Assembly (NCBI GenBank): GCA_002350525.1
Contig: DEFA01000040.1
Location: 10,547-59,488, forward strand
Direction of reading: 5' to 3'
Origin: Lachnospiraceae bacterium UBA2864
Lineage (GTDB): Bacteria > Bacillota > Clostridia > Lachnospirales > Lachnospiraceae
Length of the DNA stretch: 48,942 nt
Both the position numbers and the translations under genes were made by a program. Shown here piece by piece: positions 1 to 9,101 of this stretch (its first letter is position 1; the number at the start of each line of letters is the position of its first letter). Under the pieces are notes generated by a model that had not been told where the DNA came from, searched no databases, and saw only the letters and a list, made by a program, of their open reading frames with translations.

Positions 1-170
1 TTTATATAATAGTCTGAACATTCTTGTTTGTCAACCCCCTTTGAAACGACATGTACAATTATAATGAACCGTTTCTGTTTACATGAAAATATATAGTATA
101 AGATAATGATATAAGAGATTATGGTATAATTTACTAAGTGTTTCAGGTGATCAGGAAGGGGCAGATTGAT

Positions 171-1169
171 ATGAAGGGTAAAAAAGTATTTTTGGTTGTT
201 ATAAGTGTTATTACTGTAATAGCTGTTATTTGTTTTATAGGAGTGTACAGATATACCAGCAATGTACCGAAACTCACTTTGAAGAATAAAATTTTCGATG
301 TTCCGGGCGGGATATCATACGAGGCGTCGGACATGGTGGATGTGGAGTGTAGAGGTAATTATGAATTAAGGATATTCATAATTGATACAAACATACCGAC
401 TGCGGAGGTTGCAGAGGACAAAACTTCTGTCTATGCAGGTGATACCTCCGGATATATTCATGTGGAAATCAGCGGAGTGGGTAAAAGGTCCGAAGGTGGA
501 CATCCCGTAGAAGCTTATCTTTTTGTGGGATTCAATGAGTCGGAGCAGGTAGAATTAAAGAATAACTCGAATAATAGCTGCCTGATGATCGATAGTTATC
601 TGCATAATGAATTCTTCACGGAAAAGGATAATACCGAAGAAGGAAGAAGCCGATTTGACGTTATATATAATACGGACAATTCGTATGGCGACAGAAAAGA
701 AATGACAGAAGCACTCTTTTCCGAATATGTAAAGAAGCTGGAGGGAGCAGAGCTTGTCGGTGCTTTGGGATATTATTATCAAAATGTTTTCAGTGAGAAT
801 CAGGTTCCTGTGGCAAGTAAATATCTATTGGTATATGAGACTGAAAAGGGTGAAATGCTTCACCTGACTGTTTCGGGATATATAGACGGAAATTTATCTG
901 AAGGGAAAGGTACGGATATATATGTGATGGCAGATGCACCTGACAGCAGCGGTTTATATCTGTATGAAATAGAAATGAATAATATAGAGTCTGCGGAAAC
1001 AAGAAATACTCTTAGCAATCCCCGACTTCAATCCAAAGTGGGCGAAGATATCAATATGTATGTTGAAGATGTTTCTGAAGAAAGGTTTGAACAATGGCAG
1101 GATTATGGAGAGGATATGTTAGACAGACATATGTTATATTATGTTTTTAAGTTGACGTTAGATAATTAA
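171..1169 (+). CDS. Membrane-anchored extracytoplasmic protein of unknown function
   Basis: I do not recognise this family. The start is placed at the ATG preceded by AGGAAGGGG; an upstream in-frame GTG at 138 has no comparable ribosome binding site. The protein has about 332 residues. A short basic N-terminus (MKGKK) is followed by one strongly hydrophobic segment at about residues 6-26, which acts as an uncleaved signal anchor or signal peptide. The remainder is hydrophilic, acidic and without cysteine clusters or recognisable enzyme motifs, so it is expected outside the membrane. It ends upstream of a clear terminator and just before the ABC transporter operon. It could be an accessory sensor or stress protein of that module, but nothing in the sequence proves this. 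A possible promoter is TTTACA at 78 with GATAAT at 102. Confidence 0.75.
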   Translation: MKGKKVFLVVISVITVIAVICFIGVYRYTSNVPKLTLKNKIFDVPGGISYEASDMVDVECRGNYELRIFIIDTNIPTAEVAEDKTSVYAGDTSGYIHVEISGVGKRSEGGHPVEAYLFVGFNESEQVELKNNSNNSCLMIDSYLHNEFFTEKDNTEEGRSRFDVIYNTDNSYGDRKEMTEALFSEYVKKLEGAELVGALGYYYQNVFSENQVPVASKYLLVYETEKGEMLHLTVSGYIDGNLSEGKGTDIYVMADAPDSSGLYLYEIEMNNIESAETRNTLSNPRLQSKVGEDINMYVEDVSEERFEQWQDYGEDMLDRHMLYYVFKLTLDN

Positions 1170-1200
1170 TCCATGACCGATAGTGATAATTCTTAAGGAG

Positions 1201-1228
1201 GAGCTTGCCAAGTGGTAAGCTCTTTTTT
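1201..1228 (+). terminator. Rho-independent terminator
   Basis: GAGCTTGCC and GGTAAGCTC form a 9-bp stem with one G-T wobble and a 4-nt loop, followed by six T. It separates the unknown gene at 171 from the ABC transporter promoter. Confidence 0.85.
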
Positions 1229-1233
1229 CGTTC

Positions 1234-1299
1234 CTGTAAGAAATCTGTAAGAATTATTAAGATTTGTGTAAAGATGTTCGTAAGTACAAATGATATAGT
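1234..1299 (+). promoter_or_regulatory. Helically phased GTAAG repeats at ABC operon promoter
   Basis: GTAAG-like pentamers start at 1236, 1247, 1257 (TTAAG), 1268 (GTAAA) and 1280, a spacing of 10-12 bp. They end just before a plausible -10 TATAGT at 1294 whose -35 region is poor. Same-face direct repeats over a weak -35 are typical of activator sites for OmpR-family regulators. The obvious candidate is the regulator encoded at 7016. The repeat pattern is seen directly; the regulator assignment is inferred. Confidence 0.55.
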
Positions 1300-1331
1300 A
1301 GATGCATAAGATTAATAAAGGAGTAATGTAT

Positions 1332-2090
1332 ATGAATACTATTCTTAGAACCGAAAAGCTCAGTAAGTCATTTTCAAATGCGGGACTTCAGCAGCATGTT
1401 ATAAAGAATCTTGATCTGGAAATATATGAAAAAGACTTTACTGTAATAATGGGAGCTTCGGGCTCCGGAAAATCAACACTTCTATATGCGCTTTCGGGAA
1501 TGGATAAGCCGTCGATGGGTAAGGTTTTTTTCTCGGACGTAGATATCTCTGATTACAGCAACGATCAGCTGGCGAAGTTCAGAAGAGAACACTGCGGATT
1601 TGTATTTCAGAGCATTTATCTATTAGATAGCATGAATGTGTTTGATAACATTTTAACCGGAGCACTTCTGGTTCAGAAGAATACTCCCGAGCTTATAGCT
1701 AAGGTCAGGGAGCTTCTGAAGAAGGTCGGGATCGGCGAAGAAATGTGGAAGAAATATCCAAATCAGCTATCAGGTGGTGAGTGCCAGCGAGTGGGTATAG
1801 TCAGGGCTGCGATCAACGAACCCGAGATACTCTTTGCGGACGAGCCGACAGGAGCACTTAATTCATCAGCGGGAACGGATGTTCTGGATGTTTTTACGGG
1901 ACTCAACAGCAGTGGACAAAGCATAGTAATGGTAACGCATGACCTAAGAACTGCGCTTCGCGGAAATCGCGTGATCTACTTAAAAGACGGAAATATAACA
2001 GGTGAATATAAAATGTCTGAGTTTGGAGCTGATGATGAGAAGACAAGACGAGAAGGGCTTCAGAGATTTTTAAATGAGCAGGGATGGTAA
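1332..2090 (+). CDS. ABC transporter ATP-binding protein (MacB/BceA type)
   Basis: Cytoplasmic ATPase subunit of an FtsX-type ABC exporter. The start is the second of two close ATGs: AAAGGAG at 1317 lies 8 bp upstream of 1332 but only 2 bp upstream of the ATG at 1326. The protein has about 252 residues, normal for the family. It shows Walker A GASGSGKST, Q-loop region CGFVFQS, signature LSGGECQRVG, Walker B ILFADEPTGAL and the H-loop VTHD. The LSGGE..R signature and DEPTGAL are typical of the LolD/MacB/BceA group that works with large FtsX permeases rather than substrate-binding-protein importers. Its end overlaps the start of the permease gene, indicating translational coupling. The phased repeats upstream suggest control by the linked two-component system. 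Confidence 0.93.
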   Translation: MNTILRTEKLSKSFSNAGLQQHVIKNLDLEIYEKDFTVIMGASGSGKSTLLYALSGMDKPSMGKVFFSDVDISDYSNDQLAKFRREHCGFVFQSIYLLDSMNVFDNILTGALLVQKNTPELIAKVRELLKKVGIGEEMWKKYPNQLSGGECQRVGIVRAAINEPEILFADEPTGALNSSAGTDVLDVFTGLNSSGQSIVMVTHDLRTALRGNRVIYLKDGNITGEYKMSEFGADDEKTRREGLQRFLNEQGW

Positions 2091-4594
2091 GGTTTATGAT
2101 GAAAATTCTAAGATTGTCAAAAGCTAAGATAAGAAAGAATAAAAAGGAATCGGTTCTCCTTATAGTTCTTACTGCTATATGCATGATACTTATTACGGCA
2201 TGTGCCGCCGCACTTATTGGTATCAAACAGATAACTCCGGAAATGGCAAAGCAGAGTGGATGTTTTAAGCATCAGGTGACGATAGATCAGAGTATTTATA
2301 ACAGGAATTTTCTCGGATTTCTTGAGGACGATGAGAGAGTTGAAAGCTATGGGTATCTGAATGTAGCAGAAGATATAAATTTTAAAACACGTATAGGAAA
2401 TCGTGAAGGTGAGGATATTGCAGAATTAAGCTTTGTATCGATACAGGGTGAGAAAAGCTTTGAGAAATTTAATCCGACTTCATCCCTTACATCGGATCAG
2501 CTGGCTCTTATCGAACATCCTATATATCTTACAGGTGTGCTTAGTAAGAAGCTGGGAGTGAATGACGGGGATGAGATCACATTTATAAAAAAGGACAGGG
2601 AATACACATTTACCGTAGCAGGTTCTTATGAGCCCGGAATATGGCTGATGGGAAGTAAAGCGGTAATCTCAGAGGAAGATCTGAATTACCTTGAGCAGTA
2701 TCTTAGCAGATATGAAGTGGTCGGAATAAACCTTAAGGAAGGAACAGACGGTAAAGAGTTTTTTAAAGAATATAAGGATTATTGTCAGGATGCTTCAGTT
2801 CAGGATATAGCTAACGGATTTACAGAAGCTATATACGAAGATATTGAGGAAATGAACAACACCAATATGTCACTTTTGTCAATGGTAGTCGGAATAATGG
2901 CCGGAATTACGGTTATAGCCATAATGGTAATGATAAGGCTCAGGATAGTGGGAGATATAAAGGACCAGATAGTGTCAATCGGTGTTCTCGAAGCTCTGGG
3001 ATACAGTTCTAAGCATATAGCTCTTTCATATGTTTTCGAATATATGATCGTGAGTCTGATCGGAGTTATATTGGGAATTATACCGGGAATAGGACTTGGG
3101 AGATTCCTGATAGCTCAGGCTGGAACATCAATATCCTACGGTGGGACATTTCATGTAGAAAAATATCCTGTCATCATATCAGCCATTGGAATAGTTCTGT
3201 TTGTTGGAGTAATCTCACTCTTTAAGGCAATGTCAGTTCGTAAATATCCGCCTGTACTTGCCTTTAGAAAGGGTATAGAAGCACATAGCTTTAAAAAATC
3301 TTTCTTCCCTCTTGAGAAAACAAAGGGCAGTATCCACGTGAGACTGGCTATGAAGAAATATATAGAGAATCTGAAGTCGGATATCGGTCTCGTAATATGT
3401 ATAGCGGTAACTTCAATGACAATTATTATAAGCTATATCCTTACTTCATTCTTTGCAGATCCCGACAAAATCCTTAACAGTGTTGCCGGTCATGAAATGT
3501 GCGATATAAGAATTGAGACGGTTGGATATATAAAGGCAGAAGATTTTAAGACTGAACTTGAGGCAATGCCTGAAGTAAATAAGGTTATCAGATGCTCCAA
3601 GGGAGAAAGCGTATCGTTAAAGGATGAAACAAAGCTTACTTTGGATATATATAAAGATTATGCGGAGACAACGAATATTTTTTTAACTGAAGGACGTCTT
3701 CCGATGCATGAAAATGAAATAGCATTTACAGGTCAGGTTAAGGCGACTAAAGGTCTGAAGCTCGGAGAAACAATTCCTTTAGAATATAGAAATGTAAAAA
3801 AGGACTATGTTATTACGGGATTTGTCAATTCGATGGTAAATCCGCTTGCGGGATATGTGACAGAGGGCGGATTTAAGATGCTTAATCCTGCATATGAGCC
3901 TGATGTATATGACATATATCTGAATGAGGGTGAAGATAAGGATGCTTTCTTTGATAAGCTTCATTCAAGATACGGAAAAGAGATAGCAGATATAGCAAAT
4001 GCGGAAGTAACGGGCGATACATACGAAGAAAGAGTCAGAAGTGCGGCTGAAATAAAAATGGCTGAAACGATGATAGAACATGGTGTCAGCTATATGGAAT
4101 ATAGCATCCGGACAGATGATACTGTAATAAGCGGCAACACAAATACCATGAAGATTAATTCTGAAACCAAGGTGAGAGAAGAGTTTAAAGAGATTTTATC
4201 GCAGATTTCGTCAAGCTTTACGCTGGTTTCAATCGCACTCATGATAATTGCTGCGATTGTAGTAATGCTTATGCTTTCAATACTGATGGAAACGACTATA
4301 AGAAAACAGTACAGGGAGCTTGGAATAATGAAAGGGATGGGCTACACATCACGTGAGCTTATGTTCCAGATGGCATTCAGGATTATCCCGACCACGATTG
4401 TGGCTGTAATTATAGGAGCAATGCTCAGTATGCTGTTAGTCGGAGTGATAAATGTATTTATTGTAAAGATAACAGTATCGGTCATCGGAGTGATAATCGT
4501 TTCGATAGCAATAAATCTTTTCTGCTTCTTATGCAGCTACAGAGGAGCCGGAAAGATTAAGAAGATATCAGTCTATGAACTGATGACGGAATAA
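2084..4594 (+). CDS. FtsX-family ABC transporter permease, two FtsX domains
   Basis: Large membrane permease of about 836 residues, partner of the ATPase just upstream; the two genes overlap by 7 bp. Hydrophobic segments lie near residues 22-46, 262-285, 320-345, 363-382, 433-455, 709-733, 765-788 and 796-820. This fits two FtsX units: TM1, an extracytoplasmic domain of about 210 residues and three TMs, then the same plan again. The layout matches the MacB/DUF214 permeases involved in lipoprotein, peptide or antibiotic export; it is not the ten-TM BceB plan with a single large loop. The start at 2084 has a weak GAGCAGGG site; ATGs at 2096 and 2099 are alternatives. The substrate cannot be read from sequence. 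Linkage to a sensor kinase and secreted serine hydrolase suggests envelope stress or peptide antibiotic defence. Confidence 0.88.
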   Translation: MVRFMMKILRLSKAKIRKNKKESVLLIVLTAICMILITACAAALIGIKQITPEMAKQSGCFKHQVTIDQSIYNRNFLGFLEDDERVESYGYLNVAEDINFKTRIGNREGEDIAELSFVSIQGEKSFEKFNPTSSLTSDQLALIEHPIYLTGVLSKKLGVNDGDEITFIKKDREYTFTVAGSYEPGIWLMGSKAVISEEDLNYLEQYLSRYEVVGINLKEGTDGKEFFKEYKDYCQDASVQDIANGFTEAIYEDIEEMNNTNMSLLSMVVGIMAGITVIAIMVMIRLRIVGDIKDQIVSIGVLEALGYSSKHIALSYVFEYMIVSLIGVILGIIPGIGLGRFLIAQAGTSISYGGTFHVEKYPVIISAIGIVLFVGVISLFKAMSVRKYPPVLAFRKGIEAHSFKKSFFPLEKTKGSIHVRLAMKKYIENLKSDIGLVICIAVTSMTIIISYILTSFFADPDKILNSVAGHEMCDIRIETVGYIKAEDFKTELEAMPEVNKVIRCSKGESVSLKDETKLTLDIYKDYAETTNIFLTEGRLPMHENEIAFTGQVKATKGLKLGETIPLEYRNVKKDYVITGFVNSMVNPLAGYVTEGGFKMLNPAYEPDVYDIYLNEGEDKDAFFDKLHSRYGKEIADIANAEVTGDTYEERVRSAAEIKMAETMIEHGVSYMEYSIRTDDTVISGNTNTMKINSETKVREEFKEILSQISSSFTLVSIALMIIAAIVVMLMLSILMETTIRKQYRELGIMKGMGYTSRELMFQMAFRIIPTTIVAVIIGAMLSMLLVGVINVFIVKITVSVIGVIIVSIAINLFCFLCSYRGAGKIKKISVYELMTE

Positions 4595-4619
4595 CAGGCA
4601 GTGTAAGGATAGATATGAC

Positions 4620-4860
4620 TATTTACCACAGGGGCTTGTCCCTATAGGTAAAAGATAAAGGATGATAGTGTGAAAGAAAGCAAATTAAGCCAAAAATGCG
4701 CAATAGACACAAGAAAAAGGCTCACATAGTGAACCGATTTTGAGATATTCCCACCTGATAAAAGAGGCGCACCTGCACATCAATAACCAAACGGGTGGGT
4801 GCATCTGATATTGATGCCGGGATGCCTTAATTGAGCCTATTGTAACACGAAAACGTGATG
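4620..4860. other. Structured intergenic segment, possible decayed mobile element
   Basis: About 325 bp separate the permease from the serine hydrolase. Hairpins seen are TTTACC/GGTAAA around 4623-4651, a GGCTCAC/GTGAACC stem near 4722-4738, and the perfect 8-bp inverted repeat CATCAATA/TATTGATG near 4779-4817. CCCACCT and GGTGGGT may pair as well. A 63-codon minus-strand frame (4685-4876) runs through it and is rich in Cys and Trp, unlike its neighbours. I cannot name it; a remnant of an insertion sequence or a structured RNA are both possible. Confidence 0.3.
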
Positions 4861-4920
4861 GTGGAAACACTTTCATTACTATTTGTGCCGCCGACCGAAG
4901 GCGGCGGAATGGAGATTAAT

Positions 4921-6900
4921 ATGAAGAATAATAAGTTCGGAATAATGATAGCTTTAACGGCAGCAATGATGATAAACGGTTTGGGGTATCCGGGACCTGC
5001 AGCAGGATTATACCCGGAAATGTCAGTAAGCATAGATCAGGATTCAGCGGACAAAATAAAGAAATATCAAAGTTCATCGACTGTTCTTTCCGAAGAGAGC
5101 GGTGAACAGGATGCTGAAGAGAAAGAGCATTTTCTTAACATAGGATCTGTAAGTAAGATGTATCCGGTTACAGCAGTAATGCAGCTTAAGGAAAAGGGAC
5201 TTGTAGATCTGGATAAGCCGGTAACGGAGTATATAGATGATTTTAAAATGGCAGATGAAAGATATAAGAAGATTACAGTAAGGATGCTCATGAATCATAC
5301 TTCTGGACTAATGGGTTCGCAGTACTTTGACAGCTTCAGATTCATAGAGGCATCCGCTGATTATCATGACAACTTTCTGAAAAATCTGAGTCAGCAGAGA
5401 CTTAAGGCCGAACCGGGAGAGTATAACTCATATTGTAACGATGGTTTTACACTTCTTGAGATATTGGTTGAGAGAGTCAGCGGAATGTCCTTCACAGAAT
5501 ATCTTGAAAAGAATATATTTGAACCTCTCAGCCTTGATAATACCTATACTATGTGGAATGTCCCTGATATGAACCGGCAGATTCCTTATTATACAAGTAC
5601 GGGAATGCAGATGGAACCGGAATGTACACAGCTTATAGGAGCCGGTGGCCTGATGTCTACGTCAGAGAATCTCAGTCGATTCGGTTCGGCATTTTTCTAT
5701 GGGGATGGCAGTCTTCTCAGTGATGAGTCAAAGAAGGAAATGGGAGAATTGAATAATGCCGGTATCTCTCCTGAGGGCTTCGGGCTCGGATGGGATATGG
5801 TTGAATCACCCGTTTATACGGCTGCAGGAGTAAAGGTTATCAGTAAAGGCGGAGATACAAATTTTCAACATGCATATCTCGCGGTTGCACCGGAGGAGAA
5901 AATCAGTGCTGCAGTTATAAGTTCCGGTGGAAGCAGTGAATATAATCAGGAACTTGCTGAAGAACTTATGGATATAGCTTTGGAAGAAAAGGGAATCCAT
6001 GTTGAACATGCGGAAGAGATGCTTAAGAATACAGAAGAAAGGGTTCCGGAATCAGACCTTCAGTATGAAGGATTTTATTCGGACGGATCTGAGATATGCA
6101 GTATCAGCTTCCCTGACGGAAAATATATGAATGTGAGGTCTCTTACATCATCAAATCCTTTTGAGGTGCAATTCCTATATACGGAAGACGGCGACTATGT
6201 TGAGGTTACCGGAGATATCGAGTCGGGAAATGCGATTCAGGTGAGACCCGTGAGTACACTTACAATTGAGAAAAGAGCCGGAAAGGTAATAATGGCTAAT
6301 GAATCAGGCGCAGCTGTACTTGCAGAGGTTGATGAGAATAAAGCGGATAAGGCAGCGCTCGATGCATGGAATAGAAGAAGCGGAAAGTCCTATTATCTAT
6401 ATAATGCAGGATATAGCGATATGTCTTATATAACGATGAATAAGGTCGTACCGGTTACATCTCCCGATGTAGAGGGATATGTAAATAATCATATAATCGT
6501 GGACGCAGATCATGCGATGGGGCTTGCGGTAATCCCGGGAACAGCTTCAAGAGATATAAATGATTATGAGATTATAGAAGAAAACGGACAGGAATTCCTG
6601 ACACTTCCGGGACAGAGCTTCAAGTATATTTCAGAGGATTCAGTACCTGTATATGACAACAGCTTAGGAGAGGTTTCGCTTACTACAGGTGAAGCTTCCT
6701 GGTTTAAGCTCGACGGAGTGGAAAACGAGACAATCCGTCTCGATATTCCCGAAAATGCGTCATGCTATGTTTTTGATAAAAAGGGCAACATGATCTATTC
6801 GAACCATATGGTCGGATATGGTAATAGCGTACCACTGCCATCTTATGGTATGATAGTATTTATAGGAGAAACCGGAACCGGCGTAACTATCGGAAGATAG
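4921..6900 (+). CDS. Secreted beta-lactamase-fold serine hydrolase
   Basis: Serine hydrolase of the class C beta-lactamase/DD-peptidase superfamily. The start is the ATG at 4921, 6 bp after GGAG; an in-frame ATG at 4855 lacks a site and would precede the signal peptide. Mature-length product about 659 residues. Residues 1-29 form a signal peptide. The catalytic SxxK is S76-V-S-K79 and the YxN motif is Y171-C-N173. A KGG around 309-311 takes the place of the usual KTG/HxG. The catalytic domain ends near residue 400. About 260 further residues are beta-rich and unassigned, more than the roughly 350-400-residue enzymes need. It acts outside the membrane, probably on peptidoglycan stem peptides, D-amino-acid peptides or esters. 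Its place between the transporter and two-component genes suggests co-regulation in an envelope-defence unit. Confidence 0.88.
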   Translation: MKNNKFGIMIALTAAMMINGLGYPGPAAGLYPEMSVSIDQDSADKIKKYQSSSTVLSEESGEQDAEEKEHFLNIGSVSKMYPVTAVMQLKEKGLVDLDKPVTEYIDDFKMADERYKKITVRMLMNHTSGLMGSQYFDSFRFIEASADYHDNFLKNLSQQRLKAEPGEYNSYCNDGFTLLEILVERVSGMSFTEYLEKNIFEPLSLDNTYTMWNVPDMNRQIPYYTSTGMQMEPECTQLIGAGGLMSTSENLSRFGSAFFYGDGSLLSDESKKEMGELNNAGISPEGFGLGWDMVESPVYTAAGVKVISKGGDTNFQHAYLAVAPEEKISAAVISSGGSSEYNQELAEELMDIALEEKGIHVEHAEEMLKNTEERVPESDLQYEGFYSDGSEICSISFPDGKYMNVRSLTSSNPFEVQFLYTEDGDYVEVTGDIESGNAIQVRPVSTLTIEKRAGKVIMANESGAAVLAEVDENKADKAALDAWNRRSGKSYYLYNAGYSDMSYITMNKVVPVTSPDVEGYVNNHIIVDADHAMGLAVIPGTASRDINDYEIIEENGQEFLTLPGQSFKYISEDSVPVYDNSLGEVSLTTGEASWFKLDGVENETIRLDIPENASCYVFDKKGNMIYSNHMVGYGNSVPLPSYGMIVFIGETGTGVTIGR

Positions 6901-7015
6901 AAGAACAAAAGACAGACGCTGATGATCAGAAGATAAGGAAGCTATAAATGTTTACGGAAGACAGTACTAAGAAAAATGCCGGAGGATTATTTGGTAAAAG
7001 TCGGAAGGGAAAACA

Positions 7016-7771
7016 ATGGATTATAAATGTCTGGTAGTAGATGACGATCTTACAATCGCTGAAAATACGGCGGAATACTTTAATATTTTCGATATTAAGA
7101 CAGCATTTGTAACAAGCTATGAGGATGCAGTTAAATTTCTCGAAGAAAACGAAACTTCGCTTGTTCTTCTCGATATCAATCTTGGTGACAGATCCGGATT
7201 TGAACTGTGCAAGAAAATCCGACAGGAATTTGATATGCCGATCCTTTTTATCAGTGCGAGGAAGAGTGATGACGATATACTCACGGCGCTAAATATAGGC
7301 GGCGATGACTATATCAGTAAGCCCTTCACCATGAGCATCCTTCTGGCTAAAGCGAAGGCAGTTCTTCAGCGCTATGAGAAGGCTGTCAGCATGGCAAAGG
7401 CATCAAGAGAAATGTCGGAGCAGTCGACGGAGCGTTCCGGTAATGATACATTTGCTCCATCGTCTGAGGCGAACGGAAGAATCCTGATATCCGATGATAT
7501 ATACTTAGATACATCGTCTCATAAACTGGTAAAGAATGGAGAAGTAAAAGACCTGAAGATAAGAGAATACAATATGCTTCTATATATTCTGAAGAATAGA
7601 GGAAGGGTTGTTACGAAGGATGAACTCCTGAAGGAAGCCTGGGAGGATGAGTTTATCGGTGAAGGAACTCTTCCCGTTCATGCAAGGCGTATCAGGATGA
7701 AGCTGGAGGACGATCCGGATAATCCGAAGATACTTAAAACTGTCTGGGGAGTGGGGTATATAGTTGAATGA
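7016..7771 (+). CDS. OmpR-family response regulator
   Basis: Two-domain DNA-binding response regulator of about 251 residues. The receiver domain (1-120) has the acidic pair D9/D10, phospho-acceptor D53 in LVLLDINLGD, and the conserved lysine in YISKPF. After a Ser-rich linker (about 130-155) a winged-helix domain of the Trans_reg_C type follows (about 158-250), with REYNMLLYIL, GRVVTKDELL and the C-terminal VWGVGYIVE. GGAAGGG precedes the ATG. Its stop overlaps the kinase start by 4 bp (ATGA). It most likely binds the phased GTAAG repeats upstream of the ABC operon. The linker is longer than in most relatives. Confidence 0.95.
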   Translation: MDYKCLVVDDDLTIAENTAEYFNIFDIKTAFVTSYEDAVKFLEENETSLVLLDINLGDRSGFELCKKIRQEFDMPILFISARKSDDDILTALNIGGDDYISKPFTMSILLAKAKAVLQRYEKAVSMAKASREMSEQSTERSGNDTFAPSSEANGRILISDDIYLDTSSHKLVKNGEVKDLKIREYNMLLYILKNRGRVVTKDELLKEAWEDEFIGEGTLPVHARRIRMKLEDDPDNPKILKTVWGVGYIVE

Positions 7772-9045
7772 TTAAGGGATTCAGAAAATTCTTTATATAT
7801 TTAACAATACTGCTTATAGTGTCGATCGCGCTGCTGATATTGGTGGCGGGATCGACTCGTTATGCTGAGAATGACGGCATAATGCTGAATGCCATAGTTC
7901 AGACTGCAAAAGAGAATTGGCAGAATCCTGATGCTATAGATAAGACGCAGTTTGATATCGATTTTATAATCTTCGGAAGAAATAATGAAAAGCTTTTTAC
8001 CACTTCGGAGAAAGCATTTTCCGGGATAAATGTACCGCTTGATGCCGCAAGAGAAGGCATGTCCGCAATGCCTGTAAATGATGGTGAAATATTTCTCGGT
8101 ACGGTAGTTATTCCGAATCAGGCAAAGGTGGGATTTCAAAGGACCATTAAAAGACTTGCTGTAACGATAACAATTATAGTGGCGGCTCTGATAATCTCAT
8201 ATTTAACATTTTTATATTTTATAAATAAAAATGTGGTGAGGCCCTTTAATCGTATGAAGGAATTTGCGGGACTGGTGGCACAGGGAAGACTCGATGAGCC
8301 GCTTAAAATGGACAGGAAAAACATATTCGGAGCATTTACCGAAAGCTTCGATATTATGAGGGAAGAACTGAAGGCAGCAAGGCAAAGGGAACAGAGCCTC
8401 AAGATGAAAGAGAAGGAACTGGTTGCGTCGCTCAGTCATGACCTCAAAACTCCGGTTACCGGAATTAAGGCCATATGCGGAGTTTTGTCTGTAAAACTTC
8501 AGGATGAATACCTGAAGACAAAGGTTGATAATATAGAACAAAAGACTCAGGAGATAAGCACTCTGCTAAATGATCTTCTCGCTTCGGCGCTGGATGATCT
8601 CGGTGAGATGAATGTGAATCTCATGGAAGAAACGTCGGATATATTGAAGTCTATTGTAGATGAGCATGATATATACGGAAAGGTGGATTCAGAAGATATC
8701 CCGGACTGTATAATAAAACTGGACAGAAACCGTATGTCTCAGGTTATCGGAAATATAATCAACAACTCATACAAATATGCAGGCACTAAGATTGATGTAA
8801 GCTACGCTTTCAGCGGAAATTTCCTGGAGATGAGAATAAGAGATTACGGTGAAGGGGTTGATCCCGAAGAGGTGGAGCTTCTGACAAATAAGTTTTACAG
8901 AGGAAAGAAGAATACTGCCGGCAAAGACGGCAGCGGATTGGGACTCTATATATCAAGTGAACTTATGAAGAAGATGCAGGGGAGTCTCATATGCATCAAC
9001 GATAAAGAAGGATTTGAAGTGCGGCTCATGATTCCGCTTGCTTAG
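7768..9045 (+). CDS. Membrane sensor histidine kinase
   Basis: Sensor kinase of 425 residues and partner of the preceding regulator. TM1 is at about 8-29 and TM2 at about 130-152, enclosing an extracytoplasmic sensor of about 100 residues. A HAMP-like segment follows (about 153-205), with VRPFNRM at its start. The dimerisation helix carries phospho-acceptor H224 in SLSHDLKTPV. The ATPase domain shows the N-box NIINNSYKYA, G1 RDYGEGVDPEE and G2 GSGLGLYIS. This is the HPK1a architecture with a sizeable external sensor, not the intramembrane-sensing BceS type. The stimulus is probably an envelope perturbation or extracellular peptide, inferred from the linked exporter and hydrolase. Confidence 0.95.
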   Translation: MIKGFRKFFIYLTILLIVSIALLILVAGSTRYAENDGIMLNAIVQTAKENWQNPDAIDKTQFDIDFIIFGRNNEKLFTTSEKAFSGINVPLDAAREGMSAMPVNDGEIFLGTVVIPNQAKVGFQRTIKRLAVTITIIVAALIISYLTFLYFINKNVVRPFNRMKEFAGLVAQGRLDEPLKMDRKNIFGAFTESFDIMREELKAARQREQSLKMKEKELVASLSHDLKTPVTGIKAICGVLSVKLQDEYLKTKVDNIEQKTQEISTLLNDLLASALDDLGEMNVNLMEETSDILKSIVDEHDIYGKVDSEDIPDCIIKLDRNRMSQVIGNIINNSYKYAGTKIDVSYAFSGNFLEMRIRDYGEGVDPEEVELLTNKFYRGKKNTAGKDGSGLGLYISSELMKKMQGSLICINDKEGFEVRLMIPLA

Positions 9046-9069
9046 TTCCCGGATTTAAGAAAATATAAT

Positions 9070-9098
9070 TTGACACGGATATAATTAAATGATACACT
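9070..9098 (+). promoter_or_regulatory. SigA-type promoter of the manganese riboswitch transcript
   Basis: TTGACA at 9070-9075, a 17-bp spacer and TACACT at 9093-9098. Transcription would start about 9105, at the 5' edge of the riboswitch. Confidence 0.8.
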
Positions 9099-9101
9099 TC
9101 T

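Noticed and set aside
60..65. TATAAT at 60 as -10 of the first gene with TTGAAA at 41
   Set aside because: Spacer would be only 13 bp; not a workable SigA promoter.
4685..4876. Minus-strand 63-codon frame considered as a transposase tail
   Set aside because: Cys/Trp-rich reading without a recognisable DDE or HUH motif; kept only as a possible decayed element, not as a gene.
6948..7034. Short ORF beginning MFTEDSTKKN between serine hydrolase and response regulator
   Set aside because: Has an AAGGA-like site but overlaps the regulator start in another frame and shows no conserved feature; most likely spacer sequence.
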